Positions 37,015 to 45,048 of a stretch of 64,000 nucleotides of DNA are shown one piece after another. The DNA comes from Massilia antarctica (GTDB lineage: Bacteria > Pseudomonadota > Gammaproteobacteria > Burkholderiales > Burkholderiaceae_D), in contig NZ_CP065053.1 of the NCBI RefSeq assembly GCF_015689335.1, positions 6,696,001 to 6,760,000 on the forward strand, written 5' to 3'. The stretch's first letter is position 1. Every line of letters begins with the position of its first letter. The notes under the pieces were generated by a model. The model searched no databases, was not told where the DNA came from, and saw only the letters and a program-made list of their open reading frames with translations. The position numbers were made by a program, and so were the translations under genes.

Positions 37015-37767
37015 TCAGGCCGCCGTGGCGGCGCCGAAGTAGGCGTCGACCGCGTCGGCGTTGCCGATCAGCTTGCCGCCGATGAACACTTGCGGCCAGG
37101 TCGACTGGCCCGAGACCGCGCGCAGCACGCTGGCGTTGATCTTCCGGTCCTGCACGATCTCGGTGAACTGCATGCCGTGCGCCTTGAGCGTAGCCTTGGC
37201 GCGGGCGCAGTGCGGGCAGCCGGGCTTGGCGAACACCACCACCGGTTCCGGAATCCGCACGTCCGGATGAAGGTAACGCAGCATGGTGTCGGCGTCGGAC
37301 ACTTCGAACGGGTCGCCTTCCTTGTCCGGCTCGATGAAGACTTTCTCGATGATGCCATCCTTGACCAGCATCGAATAGCGCCACGAACGCATGCCGAAAC
37401 CGAGGCTGCGCTTATCGACCAGCATGCCCATGCCCTGAGTGAAGTCGCCATTGCCGTCCGGGATGACGGTGATGTTCTCCGCATCCTGGCCGGCTTTCCA
37501 TTCGTTCATCACGAAGGCATCGTTGACTGACACGCACAGGATGTCGTCGACCCCGTTCTGCCTGAACACCTGCGCCAGTTCGTTATAGCGCGGCAAATGG
37601 GTGGAGGAACAGGTGGGCGTGTAGGCGCCCGGCAGGGAGAACACGACGACCGTCTTGCCCTTGAACAGCTCGTCGGTGGTGATATCTTTCCACTGGTCGT
37701 TGGGCCTGGCCTTGAACGTCACAGTCGGTACGGGCTTGCCTTCCAGCGATTCTGGCGTCGGTAACAT
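37015..37767 (-). CDS. peroxiredoxin-glutaredoxin fusion
   Basis: 250 residues from ATG 37767 with AAAGGA six bases upstream; a farther ATG at 37806 has no Shine-Dalgarno. The Prx5-type domain fills about 1-165 with peroxidatic Cys in GAYTPTCSSTH. A glutaredoxin follows at about 175-250 with active site CPHC (KPGCPHCARAK) and the GSH-binding TWPQVFIGG. The hybrid reduces peroxides using glutathione directly, as shown for the Haemophilus and Chromatium enzymes. Cytoplasmic. Confidence 0.93.
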   Translation of the reverse strand: MLPTPESLEGKPVPTVTFKARPNDQWKDITTDELFKGKTVVVFSLPGAYTPTCSSTHLPRYNELAQVFRQNGVDDILCVSVNDAFVMNEWKAGQDAENITVIPDGNGDFTQGMGMLVDKRSLGFGMRSWRYSMLVKDGIIEKVFIEPDKEGDPFEVSDADTMLRYLHPDVRIPEPVVVFAKPGCPHCARAKATLKAHGMQFTEIVQDRKINASVLRAVSGQSTWPQVFIGGKLIGNADAVDAYFGAATAA

Positions 37768-38115
37768 GGGCGTTCCTTTTGGTGAGTGATCGGGATAGCG
37801 AAGCATCCCCGCACCGCCACAAGTGGGGCTGGTTCAGGGGTTTTCAATTGGTGGGGATGACAGAAAAGCAGCAGACGTGCCGATACCCGCACTGCCGCGA
37901 AGGGAGAGCGCGAAGGTAAGCACGCGAAACGAGGGGGCCGGACTGCGCCTGCCCCGTCTGGACGATACGAGAGGTGAACGAACCCTGCCCTGCAAGCCAA
38001 CCGGGCGGTGGATGCTGGCGCAGTGCAACTGGCGCAGTGCAACTGGCGCAGTGCAACTGGCGCAGTGCAACTGGCGCGGTGCAAGCAGGCGCGGCGCGAG
38101 CCGCTCAGCGCAGGG
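37768..38115. other. 348-bp gap with a tandem repeat, no gene seen
   Basis: Between the divergently placed ends of the peroxiredoxin gene start and the regulator gene stop. Apart from the five-copy 14-bp repeat listed separately I see no gene, RNA fold or palindromic operator. Open frames in it are short and low in complexity. Confidence 0.5.
38015..38084. repeat. 14-bp tandem repeat, five copies
   Basis: Five head-to-tail copies of CTGGCGCAGTGCAA; the first four are identical and the fifth has one A-to-G change. The unit is not a multiple of three and no plausible gene spans it. The near identity indicates recent slippage, so copy number may vary between strains. Confidence 0.95.
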
Positions 38116-38727
38116 TCAAGCCTGTTCCTTGGCCGACGGTGCCGCGCCGAACAGGGCGGCGACGAGCGGGTCGCGCGCCACCGGACTGCGATTGACGCGA
38201 ATGGCGTAGTGGGTGTCGTCGGCCAGGATGTGGAAGTGACGGCCCGTGCCCGCCATGCTTTGCTCGCGCAAGCCCGGACGTTCCTTGCGCGGTGCGGCGC
38301 CTTCGCGTTTCGGCTGCACGATCGCGGCCAGGAAAGCCTTGACCCGTTCCGGATCGGGCGAGATCTGGTACACGGCCTTGCCCAGGTAGGTGGCTGTGCC
38401 TTCGATGTAGCGCGCCAGTTCGATCACACCCGCTTCGCGCAGGTCGCGGATGTATTTACGCGCGCCGGAGGGCGAAAACTTGAGGAACCACGCGATTTCA
38501 TCGGCCAGCATTTCGTGGGTCGACAATTCGCCGATCAGTTTTTGCATATTTTCGATGCGGCGCTGGGTGGCCGAGGTCGAACGCACGCGCTCGATCGGGG
38601 CCATCGAAATTGGGGCACGCTCGGCTGGCTGGGGCGCGACCCGCTCAATCAGGGAAGAGTTGGCGGAAGTGTGCAATGTGGTCATGTCGCCTTGGGCCGC
38701 ATTGTGGTGCTGTGTCGTTGCATGCAT
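38116..38727 (-). CDS. winged-helix-like DNA-binding protein (probable regulator)
   Basis: 203 residues from ATG 38727, which has GGAG nine bases upstream; another ATG at 38757 would add ten residues. Residues about 50-115 form a helix-turn-helix (ENMQKLIGELSTHEMLADEIAW, SGARKYIRDLREAGVIEL) like MarR/ArsR-type winged helices. The C-terminus (HFHILADDTHYAIRVNRSPV) is a small strand-rich domain. No known family name. The N-terminal 40 residues are His/Asn/Thr-rich and likely disordered. Confidence 0.72.
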   Translation of the reverse strand: MHATTQHHNAAQGDMTTLHTSANSSLIERVAPQPAERAPISMAPIERVRSTSATQRRIENMQKLIGELSTHEMLADEIAWFLKFSPSGARKYIRDLREAGVIELARYIEGTATYLGKAVYQISPDPERVKAFLAAIVQPKREGAAPRKERPGLREQSMAGTGRHFHILADDTHYAIRVNRSPVARDPLVAALFGAAPSAKEQA

Positions 38728-39067
38728 GTTGAGTACTCCAAGAGAAGAGTTAGTCATGTCGTCCGGACCCGGTACATGTCGTTTGACAGCCTGACAATAA
38801 TTCGGTTCCGCACATCTGAGTGCAAGATTGCCTGCGCGGACATCGATGGTCTGTGCGCCATCGAACATTTCGCACAATTTACTTCCTATGGTCATCTTTT
38901 CATCGTTGCAATTGTGATGACGAACCCTGCTGTGTGCGTTGGCGTACAGATTCCATCAATACAACACCGTATTCTGGCAACGTTCGCACAACATTGTGTG
39001 TGCAAGGACTTCATTGACGTTCAGTCTGCCTGCCGCCGGCACCAGACACTTATAAAAGGAAACCACC
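38728..39067. promoter_or_regulatory. 340-bp divergent promoter region
   Basis: Lower GC than the flanks. It holds the palindrome 38933-38948 and the -10 at 38970-38975 for the collagen-like lipoprotein on the plus strand; the promoter of the regulator on the minus strand must also lie here but I cannot point to it. No gene is seen. Confidence 0.6.
38933..38948 (+). promoter_or_regulatory. GTNCG-N4-CGNAC palindrome, collagen-like gene
   Basis: TGTGCG-TTGG-CGTACA, one of the best matches. A TATTCT (38970-38975) is centred exactly 32 bp downstream, giving a predicted start near 38982 and a leader of about 86 bases. Confidence 0.72.
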
Positions 39068-39409
39068 ATGAAAACGACCCTTCTGGCTGCACTGCTGGCA
39101 ATCGCCGGCCTGACCGCATGCGAAAAAACCACCGTCAACCCACCTGCAACCGTTGTCACCCCAACCGTTGAAGTTCCGGTTGCCGTCCCTGGCCCTGCCG
39201 GCGCAACTGGCGCCACCGGCGCCACCGGCGCTGCTGGCAGCACCGGCAACACCGGCAGCACTGGTAGCACCGGCAATACCGGCAACACGGGCAGCACCGG
39301 CGCCGAAGGTAGCGCTGGCACCCCGGGCGCGCCTGGCATGGATGGCGCCAAGGGCGACACCGGCAAGACCGGCGGCGACACCGTGATCGTGGTACCGGAA
39401 AAGCACTAA
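39068..39409 (+). CDS. collagen-like lipoprotein
   Basis: 113 residues, Shine-Dalgarno AAAGGAA. Lipoprotein signal with lipobox LTAC (Cys near 18). After a Thr/Val/Pro-rich spacer come about 17-18 Gly-x-x triplets at about residues 42-95 ([18 protein letters not shown], then [16 protein letters not shown]). Few triplets have Pro in the x position, as usual for bacterial collagen-like repeats, which use Thr and charged residues. Probably a trimeric surface stalk, short and with no globular head. Under the palindromic site at 38933, with a strong terminator after it. Confidence 0.88.
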   Translation: MKTTLLAALLAIAGLTACEKTTVNPPATVVTPTVEVPVAVPGPAGATGATGATGAAGSTGNTGSTGSTGNTGNTGSTGAEGSAGTPGAPGMDGAKGDTGKTGGDTVIVVPEKH

Positions 39410-39437
39410 TAGCTCCGGCTATTTTTCGCGCGACATG

Positions 39438-39479
39438 ATCGCGCCGGACTGGGTTTGCGCCCGGTCCGGCGCGATTTTT
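39438..39479 (+). terminator. rho-independent terminator
   Basis: A 12-bp perfect stem (39438-39449 with 39464-39475), extended inward by a GGG/CCC pairing, followed by five T. It ends the collagen-like lipoprotein transcript. Confidence 0.88.
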
Positions 39480-39528
39480 CTTGGCATTCGCACAAATTGT
39501 TGTATTAAAAAGACCAGTACAACATCAT

Positions 39529-39544
39529 CGTACGCTGTCGAACG
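39529..39544 (+). promoter_or_regulatory. GTNCG-N4-CGNAC palindrome, OmpA gene
   Basis: CGTACG-CTGT-CGAACG. A TAATCT (39566-39571) is centred 32 bp downstream, with start predicted near 39578, about 63 bases before the GTG start at 39641. Outer bases diverge from TGT/ACA. Confidence 0.6.
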
Positions 39545-39640
39545 GTTGCATTGAACTCCCCCGCTTAATCTCAAGTCGAACGTCACACTGCCTCGCATCC
39601 GTGGTGACCTTTCTACCGACCCATCAAATAGGAGTTCTCT

Positions 39641-40669
39641 GTGAACAAAATGAAAAAGACGGCCTTCGCCGCCGCACTATTGTGCAGCGCGGGACTGGCC
39701 TTTGCGCAAGACTTCAACCCCTCGTGGACCATCCAGCCCAGCGTCAACGGAGTCAAGCCCGACCAGGATTTCGGCGTGAGCAAGCGCGATTACGGTGGCG
39801 GCCTCAAGTTGGGCAAACCCGTCTCCGAGATGTGGGACGTGCAGATCGGCGCCACCCACGCGCGCGCCAAAGAAGGCAGCGCCAACTATCGTCAGACCCT
39901 GCTGGGCGCCGACGCGCTGCTGATGCTGTCGCGCCAGAATTTCCGGCCTTTCCTGCTGCTCGGCGTCGGTGCCGAGCGCGACCGGGTCGACAATCCGCTG
40001 CGCCGCGTCAGCAAGACCTCGCCCTACGCCACCGCCGGCATCGGTTTCCAGCTGGGCCTGACCGACCAGTGGGCCATGCAGGCCGACCTGCGCACCGTGC
40101 GCGGCCGCTTGCGGCACGACGAAGGCTTCGGGACCAGCGCGAGCAACAACAAATACCTGACGATCGGCTTGAACTACGCCTTCGACAAGCCGGCGGCGCC
40201 GCCGCCCCCGCCAGCGCCGCCGCCGGCCGTCACGCCGCCTGAGCCAAGTCCGCCGCCCCCGCCACCGCCGCCGCCGCCACCGGCCCGTTTCGAGAAAATC
40301 ACCTTGAGCGCCACCGGGCTGTTCGCCTTCAACAGCGCCACGCTCAACGGCGAGCAGCCGCGCCTGGACGAGATCGCCGCCGCCTTGCTGGCCGATCCGG
40401 GCATCACCGATGTCGACATCAGCGGTTATGCCGACCGGCTCGGTTCGGTAAAATACAACCTCAAGCTGTCCGAGCGGCGCGCCAATGCGGTGCGCGACTA
40501 CCTGGTCGCCAAGGGCGTGGATGGCGCGCGCCTGAAAGCCTACGGCAAGGGCGAAGCCAACCCGGTGGTCAGCTGTACCGACAAGAAGCGCGCCGACCTG
40601 ATCAAGTGCCTGGAACCGAACCGCAGGGTCGAAGTCGAACAAATCACCATCGAGCGCCGCGTGCAATAA
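39641..40669 (+). CDS. OmpA-family outer membrane protein with proline linker
   Basis: 342 residues. GTG 39641 is chosen because AGGAG lies six bases upstream; the internal ATG at 39650 lacks that spacing. Signal peptide ends near AFAQD. Residues about 25-185 form an 8-strand beta barrel (OmpA/OprF-like, ending LTIGLNYAFDK). A linker of about 30 residues is nearly all Pro with some Ala. C-terminal OmpA domain about 220-340 binds peptidoglycan (LFAFNSATL, DISGYADRLGS, LSERRANAVRDYL, NRRVEVE). Controlled by the palindrome at 39529. Confidence 0.92.
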   Translation: MNKMKKTAFAAALLCSAGLAFAQDFNPSWTIQPSVNGVKPDQDFGVSKRDYGGGLKLGKPVSEMWDVQIGATHARAKEGSANYRQTLLGADALLMLSRQNFRPFLLLGVGAERDRVDNPLRRVSKTSPYATAGIGFQLGLTDQWAMQADLRTVRGRLRHDEGFGTSASNNKYLTIGLNYAFDKPAAPPPPPAPPPAVTPPEPSPPPPPPPPPPPARFEKITLSATGLFAFNSATLNGEQPRLDEIAAALLADPGITDVDISGYADRLGSVKYNLKLSERRANAVRDYLVAKGVDGARLKAYGKGEANPVVSCTDKKRADLIKCLEPNRRVEVEQITIERRVQ

Positions 40670-40691
40670 ACCGGGGCTGCGGCCTGTTTTG

Positions 40692-40711
40692 CGGGGGCGC
40701 GTGCCCCCGCG
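40692..40711 (+). terminator. GC hairpin after OmpA gene
   Basis: An 8-bp perfect G/C stem (GCGGGGGC with GCCCCCGC) and a 4-base loop, 20 bases after the OmpA stop. It has no T-run, so it may be a weak terminator or an mRNA-stabilising end. Confidence 0.5.
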
Positions 40712-40729
40712 CGAATTGAAGGAAGACAT

Positions 40730-41665
40730 ATGATCGAAATCAAAGAATGGGTGCCGTACTCGAAACAACTGGCGCGCGTGATGCGCTGCGCGGTCACCGA
40801 ATGGTTTGCCCACCGCGCCGCCAGCAAGGGCGCGGCGCTGGCGTTCTACACCCTGTTTTCGATGGCGCCGATCCTGGTGCTGGTCATTGCCATCGCCGGC
40901 TTTTTCTACGGGGCCGAAGCGGCCCAGGGCCAGTTGCTCAACGAGCTTTCTGGACTGGTCGGCAAGCAGGGAGCGGAAGCGATCCAGCTCATCCTTGCCG
41001 GTGCGCGCAACAAGGAAAGCGGCATATGGGCGACCATCATCGCCACCGGCCTGCTGCTGTTCGGCGCGACCACCGTGTTTTCCGAGCTCAAGGATAGCCT
41101 GGACGACATCTGGGCGGTGCCGGCCTCGACCGACGCCACCTGGTGGGATATCGTGCGCACGCGCCTGCTGTCCTTCGGGCTGATCCTGGTGCTGGGCTTC
41201 CTGCTGATGGTGTCCCTGGTGGTGAGCGCCGCGCTGGCCGTGCTGGACAAATACATGAACGGCTTGTGGAAGGATGCGGCGGTGCTGCTGTCGTGGGTTT
41301 CATGGACGATCAGCTTCCTGGTGATTGCGACCTTGTTCGGCGTGATCTACAAAATGCTTCCGCGCATCAAGCTGTCATGGCGCGACGTGACCATCGGCGC
41401 GCTGGGGACGGCGGCCTTGTTCACCCTGGGGAAATTCGTCATCGGCCTGTATATCGGTAACAGCGGCGTGGCCAACAGTTTCGGCGCGGCCGGGTCGATG
41501 ATCGCCCTGCTGCTGTGGGTATATTACTCGGCGCAGATTTTCTTTTTGGGGGCGGAATTTGCACGCCAGTATGCGCTGCAGCTGGGCAGTCTGAAGCACA
41601 AGCCGGATGAAGTGACGGGCGGCGGACAGACGGCGGCGGCGGCGAAGGTGACCCGGATTCGATGA
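40730..41665 (+). CDS. YihY/BrkB-family inner membrane protein
   Basis: 311 residues with about six membrane helices. The family signature SKGAALAFYTLFSMAPILVLVIAIAGFFYG near residue 35 and LWVYYSAQIFFLGAEFARQYA near 265 are present. Members were once called ribonuclease BN but are membrane proteins of unknown function. Separated from OmpA by a hairpin. Confidence 0.9.
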   Translation: MIEIKEWVPYSKQLARVMRCAVTEWFAHRAASKGAALAFYTLFSMAPILVLVIAIAGFFYGAEAAQGQLLNELSGLVGKQGAEAIQLILAGARNKESGIWATIIATGLLLFGATTVFSELKDSLDDIWAVPASTDATWWDIVRTRLLSFGLILVLGFLLMVSLVVSAALAVLDKYMNGLWKDAAVLLSWVSWTISFLVIATLFGVIYKMLPRIKLSWRDVTIGALGTAALFTLGKFVIGLYIGNSGVANSFGAAGSMIALLLWVYYSAQIFFLGAEFARQYALQLGSLKHKPDEVTGGGQTAAAAKVTRIR

Positions 41666-41768
41666 GTGAACACATTACCAGGCACAATGCTTTCGCCGCG
41701 CCCCGGCGATGCTCGACCATGTCGGCATCCGCCGGCTCGGCTGCCGTCACCCGGGGTGCCCCAATCCG

Positions 41769-42623
41769 CTACGCGTTTCCGACAGGGGCATGGCCCTGAA
41801 CAAACCTCATGATCTGTTCCTTCTCGCGGTACGAGTACACCGTTGCTCCGCTATCGCGCAGATTTCCGACGATATCATCGTATGCCCTATGTCGAGGTCC
41901 TTGTCCATCAGGACCTTCGACAGCGAAGAGAATTCTATTTGGCAAAAGGCGCTTGCGTTGCAAGGTATGAATCCGGAATAGCCATTGGCCGCCATGGTCA
42001 AGTATCTTGCTTGGTTGGTCCTGCGCCAAGTTCAATGGCTTCACTGCTTGCACGATCCGCGTGCCGTCCTGTTCGACGAACGGAAAGGTCGCATGGTATT
42101 CGTCATTGCCGACCTCCATTTTGTCAAATTTATTTGCCATGCCGGCATCGAATATCCACCTGCGCATCGTTCGCTCCAGCACTGCCTCACGATACTCCTT
42201 GGTGACGAAATCTCTTTCAACATAATATCCGTAAAGATCCGCCAACTTCGTCTCCGGATCGTCGGCCAGCACGCCCCGAACTTTGCTGAATTTAATCACG
42301 GCTTCGCGTGGCCGGACTATCTCCGCAAATAGGCTTTTCGATAATTCAACATCGTTGAGTTTATATTTCTTGTCAATACCATGCGTACGCAACATCGCGG
42401 CAGCGCGTTCAAATTCCTCTCGGAGGTTTTGCATGGCGGTCTTGAAAACAGAACCGTCCAGTTGCTCGAAAAAATTTGTGACCCGCGCATGGCGACGCGT
42501 TATTAACTTATAGGCAAAGAACCCATGTTCTGGAGCGATCATAATGATTCCAGCATTCGCAAACTCTTCTGTCTCCAGGAAGGGACAAAAGCGCACAATA
42601 GCGTAAAGGCAAGGAATGCTCAT
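41769..42623 (-). CDS. DUF3037 protein, partner of HipA-like kinase
   Basis: 284 residues. The N-terminus (PCLYAIVRFCPFLETEEFANAGIIM) is the DUF3037 signature. It is known to be encoded next to short HipA-like kinases, as here: its ATG (42623-42621) overlaps the TGA of the kinase fragment by four bases. Function unknown, possibly the antagonist or substrate partner in a toxin-antitoxin-like pair. The insertion in the kinase gene upstream may cut its expression by polarity. GC content looks lower than in most neighbouring genes. Confidence 0.82.
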   Translation of the reverse strand: MSIPCLYAIVRFCPFLETEEFANAGIIMIAPEHGFFAYKLITRRHARVTNFFEQLDGSVFKTAMQNLREEFERAAAMLRTHGIDKKYKLNDVELSKSLFAEIVRPREAVIKFSKVRGVLADDPETKLADLYGYYVERDFVTKEYREAVLERTMRRWIFDAGMANKFDKMEVGNDEYHATFPFVEQDGTRIVQAVKPLNLAQDQPSKILDHGGQWLFRIHTLQRKRLLPNRILFAVEGPDGQGPRHRAYDDIVGNLRDSGATVYSYREKEQIMRFVQGHAPVGNA

Positions 42624-43065
42624 GATTTCATATTCCAGAACAAATCGCCGCGGCAGTTGAGTAGCTGCTGACGTAGCGTGTTTGGATCAAAGTCCGTTGG
42701 CAGAGTTCGCTCGTCATCGAGGTACCACCACTCATCAGGAATAGTATTGCAGATTCCATCCCAATTTGCCATGGCATCGAGATAACGAGTGGCATAGTGT
42801 TCCTGGGTGACCCAGTCCTCGAACAATGATGGACACTCCCGTTTAAACACGTGAAGAGCAGCAAAATGTTGTGCCGAAAAATGGATGTCGAATGCTTGAT
42901 TGTGGTCAAGAACCACCAATTGATCAGTTTTAACGTCCCAAAAAAGGTTCGGATTGCCGCCGGCATCGCTCAACGTTCGATCGCCGTTGCGAATCCACCA
43001 ATCGAATGCAAGAACGTCGCGCCGCGAACTGATTGGCACCTTATCAATATGCGTGAAGGAAAGTT
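42620..43065 (-). pseudogene. HipA-like kinase gene, 3' part (interrupted by insertion sequence)
   Basis: The coding remnant holds the C-terminal half of a HipA-like kinase: VLAFDWWIRNGDRTLSDAGG has the catalytic-loop-like Asp/Asn-Asp (RNGDR), and LVVLDHNQAF gives the metal-binding Asp region. A GTG at 43039 could start a 139-residue fragment but lacks the nucleotide-binding half, so it is unlikely to work. Joining base 43057 to 44637 restores one frame of 245 codons. Its end overlaps the DUF3037 start. Confidence 0.93.
43058..43065. repeat. target-site duplication, left copy
   Basis: GGAAAGTT, identical to the copy at 44637-44644 on the other side of the insertion sequence. Eight bases is the normal duplication length for ISL3 elements. 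Confidence 0.95.
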
Positions 43066-43095
43066 GGCTCTATGACGTTTTCGGTGAAACTTGAC
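43066..43095 (+). repeat. left terminal inverted repeat of the insertion sequence
   Basis: Begins GGCTCTATGACG and ends GAAACTTGAC. Differs from the right repeat at positions 4, 6 and 16. It contains the transposase stop codon at 43070-43072. Confidence 0.93.
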
Positions 43096-44404
43096 GACCG
43101 TCGCGGTATCGCCTAATTGAAACAGACCTTTTTCCTGCTGTCTGCAAGGGATTGACAGGCAAATGAGTCAGCTTGGACATGCGCAGATAGGCGATGGCAA
43201 TGAAATTGGCGGCGCTGCGGAAACCGCGCGCTGCACGCTTGGATTGCTGAAGCATGCCGTTCATCGCTTCGACATAGGCGTTACTGCGGCCATCGAGCAT
43301 GCCGCGCACGACGCCCGGCAGTCGCTCGCGCAGCGTCAACGCCAGCTTCTTGAACGGCTCGAGTCGACTCCGGCGAGCCCACGACATCCAACTCTCCAGC
43401 GCTGACTGCGCCACCTCCGCGTTGTTGGCGGTAACGGCCTGCCGATAGGCGTCCCGCAATGCTTCCTTCAGCCGCCACGCCCTTGCAGTCTTGAGTCGGG
43501 AGCGCTGCAAGAGATACATCGTGTCGCGCTGGCGTGCCGTCCAGCTACGCGCGTCGCGACGCATTCCCCACATCAATGCGCGGACGGTCTTGCGTTCGAT
43601 GCCCAAGGCGCTGCGAACGACACGCGGCTGTTCCGCCATTTCCAGCTTGCGGACCTTGTCCATGGCATCGTTGGCCATGGCAATGACGTGGAAACGGTCG
43701 AAGCTGATCTGAGCCTGCGGCAATTGCTCGGTGACGCCCTTGACGTAGGCCTGGCTCATATCCATACAGACATGCGCGATTCCCTGCACCTGCCCGCCAT
43801 GGGCAATCAGATCGGCCTTGAAAGCGGCTACCGTCTCGTGGCCGCGGCCTTCGGTGGCGAACAGCAGGCGCTTGGCGTCCAGATCGTGAACAACAGTCAC
43901 ATACTGGTGACCGCGCCGAAGGCTGGTCTCGTCGATGCCGATGAGCTTCACGTCGCTCATGTCGTCCTTGCCGCGCGCCACCGCGACGTAATGGCCGACG
44001 CTGCGCCACAGGCGATGCGCCGTCACACGCAGCAGCCGGGCGGTCTCGGCCACCGTCATCGTCTGGCACAAGGACATGGCCAGCGCCTCGAAAAGCAAGG
44101 TGAAATGACTTCCAGGTCGCGACCACGGCACCTCAATGCGCGAGGTCTTGCCGCAGGAGCGGCAGCGCACGCGCGGTACTTCGGCGTGCACCCAAGCTTC
44201 ATATTGGAAGAAATCGAGATGTCGCCAGCTGCGCCGCATGCGGCTGTGGATCTTCTGTGCTGGTGTCTCGCAAACGGGGCAGGCCATCTCCTCGCTTTGA
44301 TAGCGTACTTCGAAATCGATCCGTCGCGCCCCAGTGTCGAGCTTGAATTCAGTCACCTCCCACGGAGCTTGCAAGCCCAGCGCGGTGGTGAACAAGGTTT
44401 CCAT
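43070..44404 (-). CDS. ISL3-family transposase
   Basis: 444 residues from ATG 44404; an upstream in-frame ATG at 44446 would add 14 residues unlike the family. The N-terminal zinc-finger region (CPVC...CRSCG, with HSRMRRSWRHLDF) and the DDE core are present: Asp in LIGIDETSLRRGH, Asp in VCMDMSQAYVKG, Glu in NAYVEAMNGMLQ. Length and motifs fit a full, probably active enzyme. It moves the element by a DDE transesterification. Confidence 0.95.
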   Translation of the reverse strand: METLFTTALGLQAPWEVTEFKLDTGARRIDFEVRYQSEEMACPVCETPAQKIHSRMRRSWRHLDFFQYEAWVHAEVPRVRCRSCGKTSRIEVPWSRPGSHFTLLFEALAMSLCQTMTVAETARLLRVTAHRLWRSVGHYVAVARGKDDMSDVKLIGIDETSLRRGHQYVTVVHDLDAKRLLFATEGRGHETVAAFKADLIAHGGQVQGIAHVCMDMSQAYVKGVTEQLPQAQISFDRFHVIAMANDAMDKVRKLEMAEQPRVVRSALGIERKTVRALMWGMRRDARSWTARQRDTMYLLQRSRLKTARAWRLKEALRDAYRQAVTANNAEVAQSALESWMSWARRSRLEPFKKLALTLRERLPGVVRGMLDGRSNAYVEAMNGMLQQSKRAARGFRSAANFIAIAYLRMSKLTHLPVNPLQTAGKRSVSIRRYRDGRQVSPKTS

Positions 44405-44606
44405 GCTAATACTCAAACTGCCTTCTCCAGCCGGATACGCCGGCACGCCTGTTATCCATGGTCATCGCCACGGCCTGCCGCGTCGACGACCATGGCCCAG
44501 CGTATGCGCCCTACATGCCGTCAAGGGTGCGCTACGCCGGCACGCGCACAACGCGCGCCGCCCTTGACCGCATTCCGGGACGGCAAAAACTCACAGCATA
44601 GCCGAT

Positions 44607-44636
44607 GTCAAGTTTCACCGGAAACGTCATTGGGCC
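44607..44636 (-). repeat. right terminal inverted repeat of the insertion sequence
   Basis: Read on the minus strand it begins GGCCCAATGACG and ends GAAACTTGAC, matching the left repeat at 27 of 30 positions. Confidence 0.93.
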
Positions 44637-44644
44637 GGAAAGTT
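44637..44644. repeat. target-site duplication, right copy
   Basis: GGAAAGTT, identical to 43058-43065. Confidence 0.95.
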
Positions 44645-44936
44645 CCACAACCTGTAGTCGCAGTGATCCGAACGCTGGGCCGCTGCCAAGTTCGTTCAAA
44701 TCCTCGCGGGATGCTAGTGAAATCAAGGCGCCCGGAACATCTACCACCGTGAATGGGGCAATGGGAAGTCCGAGACTCAAGCCCAGGTTTCCCGCAATCC
44801 ATTCGCAAAGCAAACTTCTCCGGCCTGCACCGCGCCCCTTGACAAAGTATATTTTCCCGTCATCGCCGCGACAAATAAATGGCTTAGTGATTCCCTGTTC
44901 GGATCGGTCTATTACCTCGATTATTTGCACTGGCAT
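44637..44936 (-). pseudogene. HipA-like kinase gene, 5' part (interrupted by insertion sequence)
   Basis: The first 100 codons (ATG 44936) hold the nucleotide-binding N-lobe of a short HipA-like kinase: PFICRGDDGKIYFVKGRGAGRRSLLCEWIAGNLG, with the ATP Lys in YFVKG. Beyond 44637 the frame runs into the insertion sequence and ends after 34 foreign codons. No good Shine-Dalgarno is visible. The intact ancestor was a two-gene operon with DUF3037. Confidence 0.92.
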
Positions 44937-45048
44937 TTTCTAGCCCAAAGGAATTTGACCGAAGAAGCGCATCCGCCAAACCAGGTCCCCGACCACGGCC
45001 GCTTGTTGACGCCGCGTCTGTATCACCGGTCTGTCACCAATGTCCATC

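Larger units (their letters stand above)
43066..44636 (-). mobile_element. ISL3-family insertion sequence, 1571 bp, apparently complete
   Basis: The element is bounded by 30-bp imperfect inverted repeats (43066-43095 and 44607-44636, 27 of 30 matching, both starting GGC), flanked by a perfect 8-bp duplication GGAAAGTT. It carries one intact transposase gene on the minus strand, whose stop lies within the left repeat. Intact ends, perfect duplication and intact gene point to a recent insertion. It splits a HipA-like kinase gene. Confidence 0.96.

Noticed and set aside
38015..38084. CRISPR array
   Set aside because: Units are 14 bp and touch each other; there are no spacers and no cas genes.
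39068..39409. Low-complexity frame as a sequencing artefact
   Set aside because: Regular Gly-x-x triplets, a lipobox, a ribosome site, a promoter and a terminator support a real gene.
43070..44446. Transposase start at ATG 44446
   Set aside because: The extra 14 residues are not typical of ISL3 transposases; ATG 44404 gives a normal N-terminus.
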